Below are positions 37,001 through 39,933 of a stretch of DNA of 39,933 bases, in pieces. Source of the DNA: Bacteroidales bacterium (GTDB lineage Bacteria; Bacteroidota; Bacteroidia; Bacteroidales; WCHB1-69); contig JAIKYR010000072.1 of NCBI GenBank assembly GCA_024682995.1, positions 1-39,933 of the forward strand, given 5' to 3'. The notes under the pieces are model-generated. The model was not told the DNA's origin. It saw only the letters and a program-made list of their open reading frames with translations, and did not search any database. The stretch's first letter is position 1; each line of letters opens with the position of its first letter. Position numbers and translations under genes: made by a program.

Positions 37001-37115
37001 GAACGCTTCCGTTATCTACTCTCGTACCACGGCTGATCTCACGCCTGGCGTGTACTTCCTCACGGTTCAGAGTGGCGAAGCTAAGATCTCCAAGAAACTC
37101 GTTGTGACCAGATAA
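25026..37115 (+). CDS. Giant T9SS-type cell-surface adhesin-like protein, ORF begins inside an interrupted leader
   Basis: This 4,029-residue protein ends in a type A T9SS sorting domain (about 3947-4029: VKVYPNPTSGDVYA, then LTPGVYFLTV, then SKKLVVTR), which targets it to the surface. A Pro/Glu-rich linker (TPAVEPEPEPI) precedes it. Before that lie Ig/PKD-like domains at the N-terminus (about 290-740), HYR-like domains (about 748-945 and 1135-1228), roughly twelve SprB-like units (about 1320-2347), one CDS-Y...GCDSI repeat (about 2545-2604), and an array with the phrase RYAVTNxCGTxYSN (about 2650-3605). A globular region follows (about 3700-3930). The first Met at 25026 lies after an in-frame TGA, so the natural signal peptide (from 24927) is interrupted. 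Cargo type and ligand cannot be told; adhesion is the usual role. Confidence 0.88.
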   Translation: MNPDTLTGIANVPGGQLVLNNAMNPVNTGYYTQTDVYKIHFINSCNIDKLSIDWKVYRDGQLVNGDLSDFANFSIYTFYNRLNQDGPGVPIPWLGGQVLDGHGVPYGGNLHCYDAMIQTGACKEGYPGAMSPDTTFPYSNDYQFAGGYTGIYSQHLDYFNAEFFEQTENIIIINWKQVGDYSLVISIRERTGGTDWTNLYWNQNQDKYIGGHMSAPGRIVATDSIAPFNNYGAFDKEICQGGTFEYGKPAMTFDTEGDYVVAFIDTLCGGHCSVTAIDTLHLFVRENPVVQVSQKRIDNCFGEGLSKDQLAALASYATPDATGLSWKEIQWSTDGTTFDTVVPTPSTVVDTYYYYVRQVNYYANFNEDTVICDGPIDTITYIVHEIPGKPTIGTPNYYYCVGATATSVDENVTAAKDCKLIWSMSQTFDPVITGAALTPSTTTAGVQTFYVYQMDTVNGCFSKDSFDIVTVTVYDNPVVTVTADPTAACLGTEFTLTATAGFDSYAWVKKDETTTLGTANVLKITPTAAGDSTYTVTVGEDHLVNNVVVVTCNTSADVTITIHPIPAQPTLPTTTSESYCLNETIPATYVLTATAPTGAVCVWFDENGQPLDTAASYTVDMNSIKPAGNEFKTVKYFVASYNPTTTCISDTMLAFTFDFYKYPVLAVAPKTSTVCPGVSVNLTASLTTESKADYTYTWAGDVDVNATINTNTINTSDTDCTGKTYQATVYVTDDNGCKSNTDTAVVNVEDITKPVINPSDPIAITLYGCDLSIVPAAHTTLAALQTGFTVTVTDGCGKLEPNVTHSDVVTNGSCVSTLVRTYTVSDHCGNTSDLVVTYTVRDNTNPVLTATPAQVDPVPAMNCTYIMPDDTVFYNLLKGHVSDDCTPDTELVASAVFYNGNQLLSNANTDIFADSLTVNVYAQISDRCNNKSEKVHIATLVRPEPMYIKHGSVSIDRNELCLYDTVNLSFSTDSIAGYNHAPYSFLWTGRPNDGTIIHHTWQNALGIPALPDTNFVYTITVTDKYGCVAKDSSDPVHVWNLPTVYIHEDIRNGATFPLCPNYGVLTVEAVAVGRIPGDNTVTYEWSGESVNIFSHNDTTGVYILPDSCNYTYYPHVKVTNVKGCVAEAEFPFDVVDTTAPVVDASAIISDTTLVRQPGCKFFLPDLTQLFNNNNVSDNCYKVGSMTLTQDPVAGTEITENKAVKITLTDHCGNSSVFTINANLPSDNITITNIAVVDTAFCLNGTATLTPSISNGVGTFRYTWTEGSTTVGSDAVLTVTPTTAGVHTYQLSVVDSFDCEATKSANVTVYPLPAAADVTMASTPNEFCKNAYNVNNEANGTVYVTNITTGYMYKLSTDTMWHDANYIYTGLNNGTYSIDLKSDHDCETANATTIVVDSVNNMVISTATGTPNYRCADPYDGTITVNNPQVNYTYEIINVPNSERVYTSGELKYEGLRNGDYLIQVVSDKFCPYSIYNTIVADSTKLPALPDYATTPKTSCVAPNGAITIHNSRTDYEYTLNNVTLTGNGGDLTFGQLNGGDYTLAIVSTVTACSQQFAGINVPTTTQDPARPLVDSVPNTVCDQAITPNGSITVTNPQMGFTYKMGDATYTYDGTSPITFVNLIDANNHIMTVTTDLGCAKDFTFEVTSNIVNPNKATFVFTNNTVCTATLPTCVSIATPPAVNGTISLTGTDDTRYTYTVKLGATEILPTSAHAYTKLAAGDYTITVRDNATGCESDTICTISDDAAAITIAADEYTSTPRTSCTVYDGSITINAANGYNYYICNVSNQAITGTQSNLDAGKYNIVKYNIATGCFREDTVVVVDGRARFDTIKYNMVADNVCDNATFTGTGSITVTNLSTSDFTFFIDGAINTNTPANVFANLHDGTYTISVVHNATQCPGTKDIAVNDMTTKPDIKFTTTANTYCTDTIHDGTVTITPEANCTYSLFAADSIYGTTTTITGLKDGSYKLAAYNTLTGCTDTADVTIAHTTIIPTVSVAAQAANYNCKPEKNGSVTITSSVADVTYYLVSATPDTTDSTTPTFTGLNSGNYTYYVVSNKGCASANGNVTVADSAHIYELVLSQTPNTMCVPTFEHPGNGTIVVEKPQARHYTYSFYDNAGAQIDVNYFNPDSYTMYHLKDMLYRVVVNDTITKCFAEDTITVQLHHDDITVTADSTNNDRCLAPYNGTITVNMVNPNIDGVYRYRIDGGEYQISNVFTGLKEGNHTVLVWDTTTNCTYPVAGDLNVMVNKTDYNVTLKPYIKNNEYCVAPFNGAVGIFADSVTSDIPAPAFLFAFDTNATTADPATLTYTNDTTYEQLGAGTYTIYVKETTTDCIYGPFTAAVNTVNENAPIIDSIIPSGYNKVSEYNFCVDAIGELCVDVRAQVPSDTMGYLYRWSCNCFPVNSDTSCVVVNTANPRLHCEYTVQVTSKATGCITTKTVAIHIDTVPVVHFFAENPSFINVPSHGIVYNCENKDYTVGVTNPLADYDSIVWTQGHIESNVTSFVEPAYKYTAPTEISYCVNLYDHNGCMAHDYMNVNIKPIATKTVTLEACDSLKYTYTSIAKDTVFRFVDGGINTHTYVDTFNAVNGCDSIVTYHLTVYSSPSLKVDSAAAFIERPVCHGTPLCAEDMLTVKHTTTFGWKFSNDLIFKASDEDFDPTANMTFANNGRKIYAYAYNACDTVLSTQLYTLDIDSLPVVPNITTNSPYCDSTTFDLTVPAYTCNAATCTGTWQLGGVDTIISKFVYGMNNGVIRYAVTNACGTSYSNELTLTVYNTAKLDLTYTFDSLCVGTTGDIAFTVNTGNTDTLVFNSKYFKVAKNGNTYTITPDSANVGVSTVDIYSFQEPTVPAGLQSACQFVKKTVEFYIVDKPVVAVVANPDSICSGNAITGLNVPTYNAKNGEILSEGWLIAPSVNGTYTEFDPTTKLYMVNNGNYIKYQVTNRCGTTYSNAVPVVVDTVPSATLSPATITYCVGDSIHITSDLTLNVTTTATAPLITAPVLMLNGSAYTAGNALTMADSNKNVWYVVTNKCGSANSNTIKVVVNDTASLAINKTNLLDTVCVGDNTSNFTVSVHKSNVMTYTLSNTDFEVATTTTVANDLKNTKFDITPKVATQNAECAVYIKVSSAVAACDREKYDTIRFTIADTAHFSTAPKADTVCEGTALTLVVPTFTTPNAPVVSEGWQSNVNGAWADFTATTPMTKDYNGKYLRYAVETRCGSNYSDSVQLMVYDTVKLTTISPNKDTLCSGTAMDDQVFNFEGTYVHIGYTFNPTTLTGVSRDSVATTTDVIHTSGTYTVKGNDVQASHGIYEATVTATSTVCPATNKTLTFALYIDTLPTITFNNAQQDYCIGETPNFKVGEVVTLNAYNTTDSIVKGYIKTYDFGTHAYAAAWSDVLPTKITAEQDSAVVTFTITNHCGESVIVDSLLVVVEGKPTVIAPVAVKDTCIGSPLRDFIKTAPVVTLPTRSSRITAQGWLVETASGYVPISETAPITQDTNVKYYAATRCGYDTCTAVRLVVTKLPEIKDTIRTSDFHICSGDTFASKVVNYVNVADDTTIVWTIAKVGSTTAETLVFGQPYDTSYNGATVRYVVMNECGSDTVIAYAQVDTLPVPVILGDTTVCATGSTTLSVTYDGYASYQWFMDGDTIKNATSYTYNYTSAGESNHTFTVSVMDGNGCMSERNINGTADKDSKIYKPESVTVEATDAPRFIFKDVNGTTTHRLPSMTTSNNLADKFNYTWMVNAPCAAGDQLVFVTFDFYFNGQIISNDSIGVYFKEEEQGMGSNYQKWMSTDYIEWLTYSPNSHLVNSETRYDFAQANYGNTQEMGNHYPVKKLAGGNDNYDDVYLHFLNKRPVTKTVSPAMKAGEYKIIYRLIATDRYNLNNDLYFNEDTARNLKIGGYNSIASNANLTELVVDTLKFTVTGEDLQYTPTPAVEPEPEPILNVVDEPTVKVYPNPTSGDVYANIEGFEGAAVVRIVTLAGKVVSEETVTTTKNASVIYSRTTADLTPGVYFLTVQSGEAKISKKLVVTR
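28985..32065 (+). repeat. About twelve SprB-like repeat units within the giant protein
   Basis: Units of about 75-100 residues share an opening TPNxxCxxPxNGTITVxNP-like phrase, a Tyr-rich YTYxL strand, a GxYT strand and a closing TxC. Openings recur near 28990, 29251, 29507, 29752, 30010, 30300, 30535, 30787, 31027, 31277, 31553 and 31810. Each unit keeps one Cys at the start and one near the end, suggesting a disulfide in each. This resembles the SprB repeat of flavobacterial gliding adhesins. Confidence 0.75.
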
Positions 37116-37136
37116 TGTAATTCATCATACTTTTAA

Positions 37137-37172
37137 GGGAGTTGTGCCTGAATACACAACTCCCTTTTTTTT
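37137..37172 (+). terminator. Strong intrinsic terminator after the giant gene
   Basis: GGGAGTTGTG (37137-37146) pairs with CACAACTCCC (37155-37164) across an 8-nt loop, followed by eight T (37165-37172). It ends only 7 bp before the start of the ABC exporter gene. Confidence 0.93.
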
Positions 37173-37179
37173 ACCCATT

Positions 37180-38985
37180 ATGAAAAACAACAATTTTATG
37201 TTATCATTATTCCGCCGGTACCCCGGACGGATTTTTGTTGTTTTTCTGTTAAACCTGTGTTCTGTCCTTCTTACCATTCTGGTGTTTCTTCTGATAGAGC
37301 CCTTTTGTAAGATACTCTTTCATGTGTCTATGCAGGACCTCAGTCCTGTGACCTCCTTCTTCATGAATCGAATGCTCCCATGGTTGCATTTTGATTCTGG
37401 CACGCTGCCTCTTTTCGGATTACTGTTGCTGGCCTTGCTGCTCTATTTTCTAAAAGACTTTTTCACCTATGCCTCGCAATGGGTGATGGCCTCCATGCGC
37501 AGCCATCTGCTGATGACACTCCGCAATGAGGTCTATGACAAAATCCTGAATCTGCCGATAGGCTATTTCAATTCTCGCCAGCGTGGGGATGTCGTTTCCC
37601 GTGCAGTGAACGACACCCAGGAGGTGGAACATACTACACTCACCTCGTTGCGTTCTTTCATGACGGATCCGGTGACCCTGCTCATTTTTCTTGTAGCGCT
37701 TTTTATGATTAACGCTCCGCTCACCATTTTCTCCCTGTTGCTGATGCCTCTGGCATTCTTCATCATCAGTCGGATGTCAAAACGGCTTCGCCGGCAGACG
37801 CGTGCCTCGAAGGAGCGTCTTGGTTCGATGCTCTCGCACGTGGAGGAGAGTGTTGGCGGATTGCGTATCATTAAAAGTTTTAATGCTCAACGAAATGCGA
37901 AGGCTGTATTCGATCGGTTGAATGATGATTTCACTGATGTGCAGACGCGTATCTACCGGCGCACGGATCTGGCTTCTCCGCTGAGTGAGTTTCTGGGAGT
38001 TACCATAGTGATGATCGTGCTGGTGGTGGGTGGCAATATGGTCTTGGCTAACAAGATGAACCTGACCGCTGAAATGTTCATCACTTACATAGCCATGTTT
38101 ACTCAGGTTATTGAGCCATTGAAATCGCTTTCCACTGCCGGGGCCAATTATCGTCGCGGGTTGGCTGCTTTGGATCGTGTGCATGAGCTGCTCAATGCAG
38201 ACGAACAGATTCCCGAAGCGGAGAATTCAATCGCCGTGGACACATTCCGCGACTCGTTACGCTTCGACCATCTGACATTCTCGTATGGGGAGAGTCCTGT
38301 AATCCGGGATGTGTCCTTCGAAATCTGTCGTGGCGAGATGGTGGCGTTGGTGGGTGCTTCCGGTGCCGGCAAGAGTACACTGACGGACTTGGTGGAGCGC
38401 TTCTACGACCCGACCGACGGACGAATTCTGTTGGATGGGATTGACATTCGGGAATACCGGCTACATGACTACCGTTCGTTGTTCGCATTGGTGTCGCAGG
38501 ATGTGGTCTTGTTCAATGACACGTTGTACCGCAACGTGACGATGGGTCGGATGGATATTCCGGAAGAGGAGGTGATGCGGGCATTGGAGGTGGCCAATCT
38601 GGGAGAGTTTGTATCTTCACTTCCTGACGGGTTGCGACATGCTGTTGGCGATCGCGGGCTCAACCTTTCGGGCGGGCAGCGGCAGCGCATCAGCATTGCG
38701 CGTGCTGTAGTACGCAATACGCCCATCCTGATTTTGGACGAGGCCACCTCGGCCATGGATACCGAATCGGAAAAGAGTGTGCAGGAGGCCCTCGACCGGG
38801 TGATGAAGGACCGTACCGTGTTGGTGGTTGCGCATCGGCTCAGTACCATCCGCCATGCTGACAGGATCATCGTCTTGGAGAACGGCCGTGTGGTGGAAAC
38901 GGGCACACACGAAGAACTGCTCGCGCGCGCAGGCGTGTACAGGAGCATGATAGAGAGTGGGGAAGGTGTGAAAGTGGGGGAATGA
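37180..38985 (+). CDS. MsbA-like ABC exporter (fused membrane and ATPase domains)
   Basis: This 601-aa half-transporter has six predicted TM segments in residues 1-320 and a nucleotide-binding domain after about 355. Walker A GASGAGKS is at 392-399, the signature LSGGQ at 496-500, Walker B ILILDE at 516-521 and the switch His at 552 in AHRLST. All catalytic residues are present. It resembles MsbA/multidrug exporters, which work as homodimers to flip lipids (for example lipid A) or drugs across the inner membrane; the substrate is inferred, not shown. A GTG at 37144 opens the frame inside the terminator and is rejected in favour of the ATG at 37180. The stop is TGA. Confidence 0.93.
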   Translation: MKNNNFMLSLFRRYPGRIFVVFLLNLCSVLLTILVFLLIEPFCKILFHVSMQDLSPVTSFFMNRMLPWLHFDSGTLPLFGLLLLALLLYFLKDFFTYASQWVMASMRSHLLMTLRNEVYDKILNLPIGYFNSRQRGDVVSRAVNDTQEVEHTTLTSLRSFMTDPVTLLIFLVALFMINAPLTIFSLLLMPLAFFIISRMSKRLRRQTRASKERLGSMLSHVEESVGGLRIIKSFNAQRNAKAVFDRLNDDFTDVQTRIYRRTDLASPLSEFLGVTIVMIVLVVGGNMVLANKMNLTAEMFITYIAMFTQVIEPLKSLSTAGANYRRGLAALDRVHELLNADEQIPEAENSIAVDTFRDSLRFDHLTFSYGESPVIRDVSFEICRGEMVALVGASGAGKSTLTDLVERFYDPTDGRILLDGIDIREYRLHDYRSLFALVSQDVVLFNDTLYRNVTMGRMDIPEEEVMRALEVANLGEFVSSLPDGLRHAVGDRGLNLSGGQRQRISIARAVVRNTPILILDEATSAMDTESEKSVQEALDRVMKDRTVLVVAHRLSTIRHADRIIVLENGRVVETGTHEELLARAGVYRSMIESGEGVKVGE

Positions 38986-39001
38986 AAAAGTGTGAAAGTG
39001 G
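38966..39001 (+). repeat. Short direct repeat across the ABC exporter stop
   Basis: GTGTGAAAGTGG occurs at 38966-38977 (in the coding end) and 38990-39001 (after the stop), 24 bp apart. It may reflect a small tandem duplication of the gene end. Confidence 0.5.
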
Positions 39002-39089
39002 AAGATGTTGTAGTTCAATATTATAGATCTTAATTTCTTAATTCCTTAGTTCTTTAAAATCTACAATCCAATCCCAAAATCCAAAACAT

Positions 39090-39782
39090 ATGGCAAAGCA
39101 CAAATTAGCACGTTTCGCCGAAAATGAGACATTCGGCAATCTTTTCCAGCATACAAACTACGACCGTCAGGGAATTCCTTTCCCGCTGAAGGGACAGTGG
39201 GGTAGGGACTATTTCCATAACGATAATCCCATTGTGGTGGAGTTGGGTTGCGGTAAGGGCGACTACACACTGGCACTCGCCCGTCGCAATCCGGATGTGA
39301 ACTATATTGGGGTGGATCGCAAAGGGGCCCGGTTGTGGCGCGGTTGCAAGGATGCTTTGGAGGAAGGACTTACGAATGTGGCTTTCCTGCGTATTTCCAT
39401 TGACAATATCGGTTATTACTTTGCACCGGGTGAGGTGAATGAGATATGGGTCACATTTCCCGATCCGCAGCCCAAGAGTGAGCGCCGGCGTTTGGTATCG
39501 CCGCGTTTTGTGGGTTTTTATCGCGGGGTTTTGCCGGCGGAAGGGGGTATTTTGAATCTGAAGACGGATAGCCGGATGCTGTATGCGTATGTGTTGGAAA
39601 CGGCTCCAACGGAAGGTTGGCAAGTACTGGAAGATGTGGAGGATGTGTATGCGCAGCCGTGTGCTGACATCCTGACGGGGATACAAACTTTTTATGAGAA
39701 GATGTGGTTGGCGGAGGGGCGCACCATTTCGTATGTGCGACTGGCCGTCGGGGGTGCCGGAGAGGCCTCCAAACAAAAATAA
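39090..39782 (+). CDS. trmB: tRNA (guanine-N7)-methyltransferase TrmB
   Basis: This 230-aa SAM-dependent enzyme methylates G46 of tRNA to m7G46. The SAM-binding motif ELGCGKGDYT is at residues 51-60, the acidic GVDRKGARL at about 74-82, and the catalytic/tRNA motif is FPDPQPKSERRRL at 123-135. Many relatives have FPDPWPK; Q replaces W here. The start at 39090 gives MAKHKLARFAENETFGNLFQ, a normal family N-terminus in this phylum. The 104-bp gap before it shows no clear TAnnTTTG box, so it may be read through from the ABC exporter. It ends in TAA, and no strong terminator follows. Confidence 0.95.
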   Translation: MAKHKLARFAENETFGNLFQHTNYDRQGIPFPLKGQWGRDYFHNDNPIVVELGCGKGDYTLALARRNPDVNYIGVDRKGARLWRGCKDALEEGLTNVAFLRISIDNIGYYFAPGEVNEIWVTFPDPQPKSERRRLVSPRFVGFYRGVLPAEGGILNLKTDSRMLYAYVLETAPTEGWQVLEDVEDVYAQPCADILTGIQTFYEKMWLAEGRTISYVRLAVGGAGEASKQK

Positions 39783-39834
39783 TGCCACAAATAAAAAAAA
39801 CTTTTTTTTAAAGCATTTGGAATTAAAAAAATGC

Positions 39835-39842
39835 TATATTTG
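39835..39842 (+). promoter_or_regulatory. -7 box for a gene beyond the window
   Basis: TATATTTG matches TAnnTTTG, with TTTG at 39816-39819 about 15 bp upstream (a bit short). The gene it serves would start after base 39933. The remaining sequence from 39783 holds only A/T runs. Confidence 0.45.
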
Positions 39843-39933
39843 CCAACTTGTTAGAAAATCGGCAAAAGGCCTTGTGTGTTTGATGGGGTTTGATTTGTAA
39901 GTGTCTGGTTTAAGGTGATTTGGAGCGATAATT

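Noticed and set aside
37144-37179. GTG start for the ABC exporter at 37144
   Set aside because: It lies inside the terminator hairpin. The ATG at 37180 gives the usual N-terminus.
1-39933. Search for tRNA, rRNA, CRISPR or transposase genes
   Set aside because: No cloverleaf, spaced direct repeats or DDE/IS-type ORF was seen by eye; a tool search could still find something small.

Overview
The window looks like chromosomal DNA from a member of the Bacteroidota, most likely Bacteroidales. Four things support this. Promoter-like TAnnTTTG boxes (TATCTTTG or TATTTTTG) precede most transcription units. Shine-Dalgarno sequences are mostly absent. The prolyl-tRNA synthetase is the archaeal/eukaryotic-like type common in this phylum. 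A giant surface protein ends in a type IX secretion (T9SS) sorting domain, and a PorE-like protein lies just upstream of it. TGA is used as an ordinary stop by several genes, so the genetic code looks standard. No tRNA, rRNA, CRISPR array, IS element or prophage was seen.

Layout. 1-3.8 kb: the 3' part of a low-molecular-weight tyrosine phosphatase, a small TerB-like protein, recG (minus) and a small Ig-like membrane protein. 3.8-8.5 kb (minus): a four-gene unit made of a 77-aa unknown, a secreted GH3/serine-hydrolase fusion, tsaB and a tandem universal stress protein. 8.65-12.6 kb (plus): a tightly coupled chain of lipoprotein, tilS, membrane protein and sufS. 12.7-16.3 kb (plus): a small lipoprotein, then a MORN/YwqK-repeat exported protein coupled to a LysM lytic transglycosylase. 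16.35-20.2 kb (minus): an envelope unit of a Tyr/Trp- and Ser-rich lipoprotein, an OmpP1/FadL-like barrel and a secreted propeller-like protein. 20.3-24.5 kb (plus): proS, mazG and a PorE-like TPR/PD40/CRD/OmpA protein, closed by a strong terminator. 24.6-37.1 kb: a 12-kb gene for a roughly 4,029-residue T9SS-type surface protein, also closed by a strong terminator. 37.2-39.8 kb: an MsbA-like ABC exporter and trmB.

The window mixes housekeeping genes (RecG, TsaB, TilS, SufS, ProS, MazG, TrmB) with envelope functions. The PorE-like protein could help anchor the T9SS to peptidoglycan, and the giant protein is a likely T9SS substrate. It has Ig/PKD-like and HYR-like domains, about twelve SprB-like units and a C-terminal sorting domain.

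The observation most worth a second look is at the 5' end of the giant gene. An upstream ATG (24927) begins what reads as its signal peptide in the same frame, but an in-frame TGA (24948-24950) interrupts it, and a perfect 14-bp palindrome overlaps that stop. As assembled, the longest ORF starts at 25026 and has no export signal. A sequencing or assembly error, a recent nonsense mutation, or an ON/OFF switch are all possible. In addition, the giant gene almost completely avoids TTA, CTA and TCA codons for about 2,900 codons, which produces very long but spurious antisense ORFs.
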